DNA of 5,316 bases from an uncultured Bacteroidota bacterium (GCA_903888655.1 CAISUR010000230.1:1-5316), one strand, 5' to 3'; shown: positions 1-5,304, numbered from the stretch's first letter. The notes: generated by a model not told the origin, from the letters alone. Program-made: numbers and translations.

Positions 1-150
1 CAACCCATTAATGATAAAGAAGAAGTTTACGATGGTAGTTACTTAAATGTGGTTTGGTTTGGTGGCGACTTTAAAAACCACACAATCGAAAAAATGTTAG
101 GTGATTTGAATATTGGATATGAGGTTAAGGCTTCTAATTATGAATTTTAA
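1..150 (+). CDS. C-terminal fragment of an unrecognised protein
   Basis: An open frame runs from the first base of the window to a TAA at 148-150, giving 49 residues of a protein whose start lies outside. The visible tail is mixed polar and hydrophobic (it includes NVVWFGGDFKNHTIEKML and ends in NYEF). It has no membrane segment and no T9SS-type sorting motif. I do not recognise the family. It is convergent with the minus-strand cluster, whose last stop lies at 181, leaving only 30 AT-rich bases (151-180) between them. I see no convincing hairpin terminator there. It is probably a real gene end because the frame is open across the whole visible part and its codon use resembles the neighbours, but the fragment is too short to assign a function. 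Confidence 0.6.
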   Translation, partial: QPINDKEEVYDGSYLNVVWFGGDFKNHTIEKMLGDLNIGYEVKASNYEF

Positions 151-180
151 TTAAAAAATCAACATCAATTTTCATAAATA

Positions 181-855
181 TTATTTAGCAACAGGTAAAT
201 GTTTTTTATACCAAAAAACTCTAAAATCATCTATTGAATTTTTAGTTTTTGAATTTTTCTCTAACCATTTCAGATAAGGTTTTGAACGTGGTATTCCTCT
301 TCTGGCTGCAGGTGAAGGAGAGTAAAGCATAATCAATTTAATATTTCTATTGAATATATTAATCAATTTATATTGCTCATCGGAATTAATAATACTGTTC
401 CCAGAATCTAAACTTTCTTTAAAATGATGTTTATACCATCTTCTAAATAAGCCATATGAACTTTTTCCATTACCAAAGCTAGTAAAATAAATTGTAGTTA
501 TATTACTTACTTTAATTGAATTAAAAAGATTATCATTTAGTTGACCTATTCCTTTCTCAATTTCCATATCTTCATCAATACTAAAGGTATTTGTAGTAAA
601 CTTAACCATGTCGGTAATACTCAAATCATATTTTTCCATCCATTTTTTAATGAATAAAATTTCAGGTTTTCCATCGTCATCAAAGAGTTTATCAAAAGGA
701 TAAACTCTTTCTAAAAACTTCCAAAACTCATTCATATTACCGTAAAAAAATGGCATACATCCTCTATAAGGCATTGGTGGATGAGTTCCTATTATTAAAC
801 CCGTAGAATTTTTGTTTATTTGGTAAATATTTAGCCAAGGATGATTAATTTTCAT
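181..855 (-). CDS. uracil-DNA-glycosylase-superfamily-like protein
   Basis: This is a 224-residue protein without a signal peptide, so cytoplasmic. Several stretches match the uracil-DNA glycosylase fold. A glycine/proline loop GTHPP (23-27) follows a hydrophobic strand (TGLII). It is followed by FFYGN and NEFW (36-45), which resemble the 'YY/FY..N.FW' segment of family 6 and related glycosylases. A DLSITDMV segment (77-84) follows, then strand-plus-loop TIYFTSFGNGKSSYGLF (121-137). Last comes LYSPSPAAR (177-185), like the 'LPSTSPA' DNA-intercalation loop of that superfamily. Known members excise uracil, hypoxanthine or modified bases from DNA; the substrate here is unknown. The ATG at 855 sits 6 bp after the collagen-like gene's stop, so co-transcription is likely, although the product does not fit a surface module. 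It could be a repair enzyme, a defence-type glycosylase or a member that has lost activity. The fold call is from motif reading only. Confidence 0.6.
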   Translation of the reverse strand: MKINHPWLNIYQINKNSTGLIIGTHPPMPYRGCMPFFYGNMNEFWKFLERVYPFDKLFDDDGKPEILFIKKWMEKYDLSITDMVKFTTNTFSIDEDMEIEKGIGQLNDNLFNSIKVSNITTIYFTSFGNGKSSYGLFRRWYKHHFKESLDSGNSIINSDEQYKLINIFNRNIKLIMLYSPSPAARRGIPRSKPYLKWLEKNSKTKNSIDDFRVFWYKKHLPVAK

Positions 856-861
856 TTTTTA

Positions 862-3669
862 TTAATTTTCAATTATGCTAATACCATAAACATTCAGACT
901 TGGATTCAAAATTGTCCCTTCGGGTAACCAAATATCACCATTTAAAAGGAAATATGGACTGCCATCAATTGGTGCTCCACCTGTTGTTCCAACAGTTACA
1001 TTCCCAATAAAAATATCTACACCATTTATCAATATTTTAAAATCTCGTCCTGACAATAATGATGCCGAAACTAAAGCTGAATTTATTTTCCATTTTTTTC
1101 CTACTGGAACTGTTTGCTGATTAACAATCAATTTATGTATTTGACTAGAATCATCAATTTCTTGAATCGATAAATATGCAATATTGTTTGATGTGATTGA
1201 AATTGTAGTTCCAGAAGGTAGCCAAACTTCACCTTTTACAATAAAAATTTGATTAATATAAATCGGAGCTCCACCTGTAGTTGTAACAAAAACACCCCCC
1301 ACGTAGGTATTATTTCCATTAATACTTATGATAAAATCTGCAACTTGTGATAAAGAATTATTTGGAAGTAATTGCGAAATTCTTGCACTTTTGCCATTTG
1401 GCACAGTGTAACTCTGATTACTATTTAGTAAAACACTATTAGTTATATTACTATCCAAAGTATTAGAATTTCCTGATTGGTTTGAATTTATTCCATTACA
1501 AACGTATTTTGTTAAACTACTATTTTCTTCTCCAGAATCTAAAACACCATTGCTGTTTGCATCTAATCCAACTTCAATCTTGGTTCCACCGTTTGTACAG
1601 TTGGCTCCAGCTGTTTCAGTTGTTGTATTTACTATTGTGTTTTTACCATCAACACCGTTTGTCCCATTGTTTCCGTTTGTACCTGCAATTCCTTGTGGTC
1701 CTGTAAGTGATGCTATGAAGTCAGCTTGTGTACCAGTATTTCCTAAATTAAGCCATACTTGATAAGCAGATAACCCATTAGTTCCATTAGCTCCAGCTGT
1801 ACCTGCAACACCTTGTATTCCTTGAGCACCTGTTGCTCCTGCAGGACCAGTTAATCCAATAGGTCCTTGTGCTCCTGTTGAACCAGTAGCACCAACAGCA
1901 CCATTGCAGATATATTTAGTTAATGTAGCATTTACTTCACCGCTATCTAAAACCCCATTACTGTTAGCATCTAATCCAACTTCAACTTTAGTTCCACCTG
2001 CAGCACAATTAGCTCCAGCTGATTCGATAGTAGTTTTTATTAATGTGTTTTTTCCGTTGGTTCCATTTGTTCCAGCACTACCTTGAGCACCTGTTGCACC
2101 TGTAGGTCCAGTTATACCTTGCGGTCCTTGCGGACCCGTTGCACCAGTCAATCCTATTGGTCCTTGTGGTCCAGTTGCACCAACAGCACCATTTAAACCA
2201 GCAGGACCTTGTGCTCCTGTTGCTCCAGTCAATCCTTGTGGTCCTTGAGCACCAGTTAATCCAATAGGTCCTTGAAGTCCTGTAGCACCAACAACACCAT
2301 TTAAACCAGCTGGACCTTGTAGTCCAGTCGTTCCAGTTAAACCTTGAATTCCTTGTGGACCTTGAGCACCTGTAGCTCCTTGTAGCGAAGTTAAGAATTG
2401 TGCTTGTGTTCCTGTATTGCCAGAGTTTAACCATATTTGATATGCAGATAATCCATCAACTCCATTAGTTCCTGCAGGACCTTGAGGACCAGTTAATCCA
2501 ATTAGTCCTTGAACTCCGTCAGTCCCATTAATTCCGTTAGTTCCAGCAATACCTTGTGGACCTTGTATCCCTTGAGGACCAGCTGGTCCTTGAGCCCCTT
2601 GAAGAGAAGCCAAGAACTGAGCCTGTGTTCCTGTATTTCCTGCATTCAACCATATTTGATATGCTGATAATCCATCAACTCCATTTGCACCGTTGGTTCC
2701 GTTTATTCCAGCTGGACCTTGTTGTCCTTGAGCACCATTCAAACCAATTGGTCCTTGAGCACCAGTTGCTCCTACAGCACCATTTAAACCAGCAATTCCT
2801 TGTGGACCTTGAGCTCCTTGAAGAGAAGCTAAGAATTGTGTTTGTGTTCCTATGTTTCCTGCATTCAACCATATTTGATAAGCTGATAATCCATCAATTC
2901 CGTTTGCACCATTAGCTCCAGCGATACCTTGTGGTCCAGCAGGTCCAGTTAGACCGATTTGCCCTTGAGGTCCTACAGCACCGTCTAATCCATTGGTTCC
3001 GTTTGTTCCAGCAGGTCCTTGCGGTCCAGTTGCTCCTTGAATGCCTTGGGCACCATTACAGATATATTTTGTTTGTGAAGCATTGATTTCATTTAAGTCC
3101 AACACTCCATTATTGTTGGCGTCTAATCCAACTTCAACTTTAGTACCTCCAGTAGGGCAGTTAGTTCCAGCGGGTTCAATTGTAGTGTTTACCAATGCGT
3201 TTTTTCCATTTGTCCCTTGAGGTCCTGCAGGACCAGCGGTTCCAGAACTGGCTGAATATAACGCATAAGGCACAGCAGTAAATGGTTGGTTACTTATTTG
3301 AACAAATGTTGAACAAAGTCCTTTTAAATCCACTTCAACTACTAGGCTCTTTGGACTACCATTCCAAACGATAGTATTAAATGCTGATACAGTTCCACCT
3401 GTTGGTGTTCCTGTTCCAATTACAACGTTTACCATTCCAAATTCATCAGTAGTAGTTGTTAGGTTCTCCTGATACTCAAGTGTTGTTCCTGCATAGATTT
3501 TAAATCGTAAACAAACTTGTGTATTTGTTAATGGTACTCTATCGTTATTATAACCAGGGATGTGTTCTCCTTCTGGATTCAAAATAACGGCTTGGTAAGT
3601 TATACCATTGGTTTGTGAATAAATTACTGAACTAAAAAGTAGTACTAATAATAGGTATATTTTTTTCAT
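862..3669 (-). CDS. secreted modular collagen-like surface protein
   Basis: A 935-residue exported protein, probably a surface fibre. Residues 1-18 form a signal peptide (MKKIYLLLVLLFSSVIYS) with Q19 as likely mature N-terminus. Residues 20-140 are a globular domain with 'TYQAVILNPEGE', 'TDEFGMV' and 'NQPFTAVPYALYS' motifs, common at the N-terminus of Bacteroidota collagen-like proteins. From 143 to 675, G-X-Y triplets rich in Q, T, A, N and P alternate with four 'GLSAYQ' modules (starting at 260, 333, 406 and 632) and cysteine-bracketed modules with an EF-hand-type loop (157-206, 540-590); a third cysteine module follows at 676-726. The longest uninterrupted triplet run is 37 triplets (431-541). 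Residues 744-935 are two related beta-rich domains. There are eight cysteines (53, 119, 171, 204, 555, 588, 691, 724), paired within domains. No T9SS sorting domain or membrane anchor is visible, so the export route is open. It lies 12 bp after the barrel gene. Base composition is richer in G and C than its neighbours because of Gly and Pro codons. Confidence 0.9.
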   Translation of the reverse strand: MKKIYLLLVLLFSSVIYSQTNGITYQAVILNPEGEHIPGYNNDRVPLTNTQVCLRFKIYAGTTLEYQENLTTTTDEFGMVNVVIGTGTPTGGTVSAFNTIVWNGSPKSLVVEVDLKGLCSTFVQISNQPFTAVPYALYSASSGTAGPAGPQGTNGKNALVNTTIEPAGTNCPTGGTKVEVGLDANNNGVLDLNEINASQTKYICNGAQGIQGATGPQGPAGTNGTNGLDGAVGPQGQIGLTGPAGPQGIAGANGANGIDGLSAYQIWLNAGNIGTQTQFLASLQGAQGPQGIAGLNGAVGATGAQGPIGLNGAQGQQGPAGINGTNGANGVDGLSAYQIWLNAGNTGTQAQFLASLQGAQGPAGPQGIQGPQGIAGTNGINGTDGVQGLIGLTGPQGPAGTNGVDGLSAYQIWLNSGNTGTQAQFLTSLQGATGAQGPQGIQGLTGTTGLQGPAGLNGVVGATGLQGPIGLTGAQGPQGLTGATGAQGPAGLNGAVGATGPQGPIGLTGATGPQGPQGITGPTGATGAQGSAGTNGTNGKNTLIKTTIESAGANCAAGGTKVEVGLDANSNGVLDSGEVNATLTKYICNGAVGATGSTGAQGPIGLTGPAGATGAQGIQGVAGTAGANGTNGLSAYQVWLNLGNTGTQADFIASLTGPQGIAGTNGNNGTNGVDGKNTIVNTTTETAGANCTNGGTKIEVGLDANSNGVLDSGEENSSLTKYVCNGINSNQSGNSNTLDSNITNSVLLNSNQSYTVPNGKSARISQLLPNNSLSQVADFIISINGNNTYVGGVFVTTTGGAPIYINQIFIVKGEVWLPSGTTISITSNNIAYLSIQEIDDSSQIHKLIVNQQTVPVGKKWKINSALVSASLLSGRDFKILINGVDIFIGNVTVGTTGGAPIDGSPYFLLNGDIWLPEGTILNPSLNVYGISIIEN
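865..1440 (-). repeat. tandem C-terminal beta-rich domains of the collagen-like protein
   Basis: Residues 744-838 (1156-1440) and 844-935 (865-1140) are two copies of one roughly 92-95 residue domain. Shared landmarks in order are TVPxGK, a 'F.I.ING...(V/I)G.V.V' segment, TTGGAPI, an aromatic-rich strand, WLPxGT and a final 'SI.E' strand. Alternating hydrophobic residues suggest a beta-sandwich. The copies differ at most other sites, so the duplication is old. C-terminal head domains often trimerise or bind ligands in collagen-like proteins; here that is inference. Confidence 0.75.
1492..1644 (-). other. cysteine-bracketed module 3 with EF-hand-type loop
   Basis: Residues 676-726 of the collagen-like protein, the last module before the C-terminal domains. 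Cys691 and Cys724 bracket DANSNGVLDSGE (703-714), identical in the loop to module 2, which suggests that 2 and 3 are the more recent pair. A low-complexity Ser/Asn linker (727-743) follows. Confidence 0.7.
1699..1776 (-). repeat. fourth, diverged 'SAYQ' module
   Basis: Residues 632-657 of the collagen-like protein repeat the module as GLSAYQVWLNLGNTGTQADF followed by IASLTG. It lies outside the 73-residue register and is more diverged than the three upstream copies, so it is probably an older copy. The 'SAYxIWL..GN.GT...FL.SL.G' pattern recurs between collagen blocks in many bacterial collagen-like proteins; its function is unknown to me, though a trimer-nucleating or kinking role is plausible. 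Confidence 0.75.
1900..2052 (-). other. cysteine-bracketed module 2 with EF-hand-type loop
   Basis: Residues 540-590 of the collagen-like protein, closing the longest collagen tract. Cys555 and Cys588 bracket the loop DANSNGVLDSGE (567-578), with all EF-hand ligand positions filled. It shares the 'GGTKVEVGLDAN' and 'LTKYICNG' flanks with module 1 and module 3. Confidence 0.7.
2101..2316 (-). repeat. 108-bp tandem duplication inside the longest collagen tract
   Basis: Residues 452-487 and 488-523 are adjacent 36-residue units, each beginning GPAGLNG(V/A)VGATG and sharing QGPIGLTGA. By direct count 28 of 36 positions are identical. They lie within the unbroken run of 37 G-X-Y triplets (431-541). 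The unit is twelve triplets, so gain or loss of a unit keeps both the reading frame and the collagen register. Confidence 0.75.
2377..2892 (-). repeat. 219-bp tandem repeat: 'SAYQ' module plus collagen spacer
   Basis: Within the collagen-like gene, the 26-residue module GLSAYQIWLNxGNxGTQxQF followed by LxSLQG begins at residues 260, 333 and 406, exactly 73 residues (219 bp) apart. The DNA spans of the module are 2815-2892, 2596-2673 and 2377-2454. The spacer between copies is G-X-Y collagen sequence that has diverged more than the module. Exact spacing with conserved DNA points to duplication by unequal recombination or slippage. Confidence 0.85.
3052..3201 (-). other. cysteine-bracketed module 1 with EF-hand-type loop
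   Basis: Residues 157-206 of the collagen-like protein. Cys171 and Cys204 bracket DANNNGVLDLNE (183-194), which has D, N, N at loop positions 1, 3, 5, Gly at 6, Leu at 8, Asp at 9 and Glu at 12, the pattern of a calcium-binding EF-hand loop. A disulfide and calcium binding are inferred. It separates the first short collagen block from the rest. Confidence 0.7.
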
Positions 3670-3681
3670 AACTCTATTGGA

Positions 3682-4293
3682 TTATCTAAATATAAAATTA
3701 ACACCAAATTGGATTTGGTTATTGTTGAACGATAGTTTTTCAGCTGTGCTGTTGGTTAGGTTAAAACTCTTGGAATAACCATAACCAAGACTTAAGTTTA
3801 TATCATTATTTACATTATAACTTGCTTGTAAACCTAATTTTGGTGCTATCCAAAGTCCTGAAAATTCTTTTTGAGAAGACAAGTCTAAATACTGACCGTT
3901 GATGTTTTGTTTGCCATAAATCAGTGTGTTAATCCCCAATCCAGCGTTAGCAGAAACTTCAAGTCCACTTGCTTTCAAAAACGCAATAGAAAAAGTATTT
4001 TGAACCCCAAGATATTGTGTGTTCCATGAATAAGAACTAACGGTATTACCACCAATAGCATTGTATTCGTTTAAATTTAAACCAATAGCGTATTTTAGTT
4101 TTTCATTGTTCAATATTATTCTATAACCAATCTCATAAAAGTTACCTGTTCCTGATTGAAGGCTAGGTGAAGAGCTAGTATCACTTTTATAATCGTAGTT
4201 GGTAAAGTTCTTACCTGTCTGCAAGTAAATTTCTTGCGAATGAATGTTTTGAAAAGACAAAACAATCAAAGTAAACATCAATAGTTTTTTCAT
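3682..4293 (-). CDS. predicted outer-membrane beta-barrel protein
   Basis: A 203-residue exported protein. Residues 1-19 (MKKLLMFTLIVLSFQNIHS) are a signal peptide with Q20 as likely mature end. The rest consists of alternating hydrophobic/polar strands separated by polar turns, for example EIGYRIILNNEKLKYAIGLN, WIAPKLGLQASYNV and INLSLGYGYSKSF. It ends in a strand, IQFGVNFIFR, with aromatic residues near the C-terminus as expected for barrel insertion. About 184 mature residues fit an 8-stranded barrel of the OmpA/OMP_b-brl type. A soluble periplasmic beta protein cannot be excluded. Its ATG overlaps the TAA of the upstream T9SS-sorted gene (TAATG at 4293), pointing to translational coupling, and the collagen-like gene follows after 12 bp. 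The context suggests an outer-membrane anchor or conduit for the neighbouring surface proteins, but that is inference. Confidence 0.75.
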   Translation of the reverse strand: MKKLLMFTLIVLSFQNIHSQEIYLQTGKNFTNYDYKSDTSSSPSLQSGTGNFYEIGYRIILNNEKLKYAIGLNLNEYNAIGGNTVSSYSWNTQYLGVQNTFSIAFLKASGLEVSANAGLGINTLIYGKQNINGQYLDLSSQKEFSGLWIAPKLGLQASYNVNNDINLSLGYGYSKSFNLTNSTAEKLSFNNNQIQFGVNFIFR

Positions 4294-4778
4294 TATTGTT
4301 TTAAGATTTGAGTGTAATAGGTGTAATTAGTTGTGGATAATCGAACTAGGTAATTACTACTAGCCAAGTTGGGTAATTCTAAAGTCAGCATATTATCTGT
4401 AGCTTTTTTGTCCTCTGAATAAATCAATCGACCACGAATATCAAATAGTGATACCGATATAGTTTCTTTTATTGATTGTGAAAACTGAAAGTTGATACTG
4501 CTAATAAATGGATTGGGATAAGTAACTGTAGTGATGGTATTAGTATCACTACTTTTAATGTACTTATTCCAAACACTTTGTTGGAATCCTTGACCATAGG
4601 TAACACCATTTTGAGTATAGTTGCCAATTACACTTTGTTGACCTATAGTCTGACTAACATAGGTTCCGTTAGAAAGAACTTTACTAGTGCCTTGAGAAGA
4701 TAGCATTTGGTGATGAAGTTCTTGGGCTTTAGCACCCGTAATAAATACTATAAAAATGATTAGTAATGATTTACGCAT
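4293..4778 (-). CDS. small secreted protein with T9SS type A C-terminal sorting domain
   Basis: A 161-residue protein starting at the ATG at 4778. Residues 1-18 (MRKSLLIIFIVFITGAKA) are a compact signal peptide with Q19 as mature end. The frame can be extended to a TTG at 4811, but that would put 11 extra residues before the signal peptide and bury the TAnnTTTG element in coding sequence. Residues 20-75 form a short domain with 'HHQMLSSQGTS', 'SQTIGQQSVIGNY' and 'YGQGFQQSVW', a pattern I associate with small Bacteroidota surface proteins of unknown function. Residues 83-161 have the features of the Por/T9SS type A sorting domain: YPNPF (87-91), ISVSLFDIRGRLIY (107-120), a LPNLASSNYLVRL stretch and the terminal strand YYTQILKQ. 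Such domains direct passage through the outer membrane and usually are cleaved when the protein is anchored. The passenger is unusually short, about 55-60 residues. It is first in the cluster and overlaps the barrel gene by one base. Confidence 0.88.
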   Translation of the reverse strand: MRKSLLIIFIVFITGAKAQELHHQMLSSQGTSKVLSNGTYVSQTIGQQSVIGNYTQNGVTYGQGFQQSVWNKYIKSSDTNTITTVTYPNPFISSINFQFSQSIKETISVSLFDIRGRLIYSEDKKATDNMLTLELPNLASSNYLVRLSTTNYTYYTQILKQ

Positions 4779-4790
4779 AAATATTTTTTG

Positions 4791-4798
4791 CAAATATA
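4791..4798 (-). promoter_or_regulatory. candidate -7 promoter element (TAnnTTTG) for the surface cluster
   Basis: The minus strand reads TATATTTG here, an exact match to the TAnnTTTG -7 consensus of Bacteroidota housekeeping promoters, 12 bases ahead of the ATG at 4778. The transcript would then have a very short leader of roughly 6-10 nt. No clear TTG -33 box is seen at the usual 17-23 bp upstream; that place is taken by the palindrome at 4817-4830, which may mean the promoter depends on an activator or is repressed there. AT-rich DNA makes chance matches common. Confidence 0.45.
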
Positions 4799-4816
4799 TA
4801 ATATTTTTCAAATAAC

Positions 4817-4830
4817 AGTCATATATGACT
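4817..4830. promoter_or_regulatory. perfect 14-bp palindrome, candidate operator
   Basis: AGTCATATATGACT is identical on both strands. It lies in the 115-bp divergent intergenic region, 38 bp before the ATG of the T9SS-protein gene and 63 bp before the ATG of the XRE-type gene, in the position expected for the -33 region of the minus-strand promoter. Two-fold symmetry with an AT centre is typical of dimeric helix-turn-helix regulator sites. The adjacent XRE protein is an obvious candidate ligand. Binding is inferred, not shown. Confidence 0.4.
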
Positions 4831-4893
4831 TGAAATATACGTTCCTGTTTTTATGGCTACTTACTTATAATTTTCGTGTTTTAATTATGAGTA

Positions 4894-5121
4894 ATGAGAA
4901 AAACGGAAATCCCCGAATCGGTTAAGATTATTGGAAGTAATATAAAAATGATTATTAAAGAAAAAAATCTTAAAGTAAGACACGTTGCTCACGATTCAGA
5001 TTTAGATATTGAGGCATTAAGACGTTATATGTTAGGAAAACAAATTATGGGGATTGATAAACTTGTTCGTATTGGTATAGCCTTAAATGTAGAAATATCT
5101 GAACTATTCCGAAATATTTGA
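4894..5121 (+). CDS. XRE-family helix-turn-helix regulator (small)
   Basis: A 75-residue protein that is nearly all one DNA-binding domain of the Cro/C1 (XRE) type. After a short N-terminal tail, helix 1 is IGSNIKMIIKEKNL (13-26), the turn and helices 2-3 are KVRHVAHDSDLDIEALRRYMLGK (27-49), and helices 4-5 are IMGIDKLVRIGIALNVEISELF (51-72), including the usual 'L.RIA.AL.V...LF' ending. There is no sensor or dimerisation domain. The ATG at 4894 is chosen because the nearby ATG at 4887 is out of frame and stops after 12 codons. A weak TAATTTTC at 4868-4875 resembles the -7 element with one mismatch. It is divergent from the surface cluster and 9 bp ahead of a second HTH ORF, so the two may share a transcript. 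It is likely a repressor or phase/maintenance regulator; its target is unknown. Confidence 0.82.
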   Translation: MRKTEIPESVKIIGSNIKMIIKEKNLKVRHVAHDSDLDIEALRRYMLGKQIMGIDKLVRIGIALNVEISELFRNI

Positions 5122-5130
5122 TTTTAAAGT

Positions 5131-5304
5131 ATGTCCCACAATTATAGTAGTGTCCCAAAGTCTAAAATGGGACACTTCACTTCAAAACAAGAAAGGCTCG
5201 AACTAATCCGAGAACTTACAAGTGAAGGACTTTCCACACGAGCAATAGAAGCCCAAACTGGCATCTCAAAATCTACAGTTGACAGGCTTATAAAACAACT
5301 ATAA
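5131..5304 (+). CDS. 57-residue helix-turn-helix protein, possibly from a mobile element
   Basis: A short ORF from the ATG at 5131 to TAA at 5302-5304, 9 bp after the XRE-type gene. The C-terminal half, ERLELIRELTSEGLSTRAIE followed by AQTGISKSTVDRLIKQL, is a clear helix-turn-helix of the kind at the N-terminus of Hin-type recombinases and IS transposases ('GLSTRAIA..TGIS.STV.R'). The N-terminal 15 or so residues are low in structure. They are encoded over a DNA inverted repeat. An internal ATG at 5167 (residue 13, MGHFTSKQ) is an equally plausible start and would give 45 residues. No catalytic domain follows before the stop, so this is either a solo DNA-binding protein or the remnant of a longer transposase or element-encoded protein. 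Only 12 bases remain after the stop, so a frameshifted continuation cannot be tested. Confidence 0.6.
   Translation: MSHNYSSVPKSKMGHFTSKQERLELIRELTSEGLSTRAIEAQTGISKSTVDRLIKQL
5149..5176. repeat. inverted repeat AGTGTCCCA / TGGGACACT
   Basis: Two perfect 9-base arms (5149-5157 and 5168-5176) are separated by a 10-base AT-rich loop. A third copy of the core, TGTCCCA, lies at 5132-5138, exactly 19 bases before the left arm's core at 5151-5157. The structure sits inside or just before the small HTH ORF depending on the true start. No T-run follows, so it is not a standard terminator. An operator, a translation-start hairpin or a mobile-element end are all possible. Confidence 0.6.

Noticed and set aside
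145..156. Perfect AT-only palindrome TTTTAATTAAAA at the junction of the two convergent genes
   Set aside because: It has no loop and no G-C pairs, overlaps the stop of the plus-strand fragment, and is the sort of symmetry expected by chance in AT-rich DNA; not a credible terminator.
1295..1300. Run of six C (six G on the coding strand) in the first C-terminal domain of the collagen-like gene, as a possible phase-variation tract
   Set aside because: Six bases is short for slippage-driven switching and the run is explained by Val-Gly-Gly codons in a conserved stretch of the domain.
1482..2915. Several open frames of 60-119 codons on the plus strand and in alternative minus frames across the collagen-like gene
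   Set aside because: They are by-products of the Gly/Pro/Gln triplet codons read in other frames: the translations are low-complexity (rich in Leu/Pro/Val or in Cys/Trp/Arg/Ser), have no domain features, and sit wholly within a strongly supported gene.
1492..3240. Regular short repeats that could suggest a CRISPR array
   Set aside because: The repeats are degenerate 9-bp collagen codon triplets and longer in-frame protein modules in one open reading frame; there are no identical repeats with unique spacers of constant length.
4868..4875. TAATTTTC as a -7 promoter element for the XRE-type gene
   Set aside because: It mismatches the consensus at the final G and has no -33 box at a suitable distance, so I did not list it as a separate feature.
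5149..5176. Hairpin as the transcription terminator of the XRE-type gene
   Set aside because: No T-run follows the right arm, and the structure lies inside the following open reading frame.
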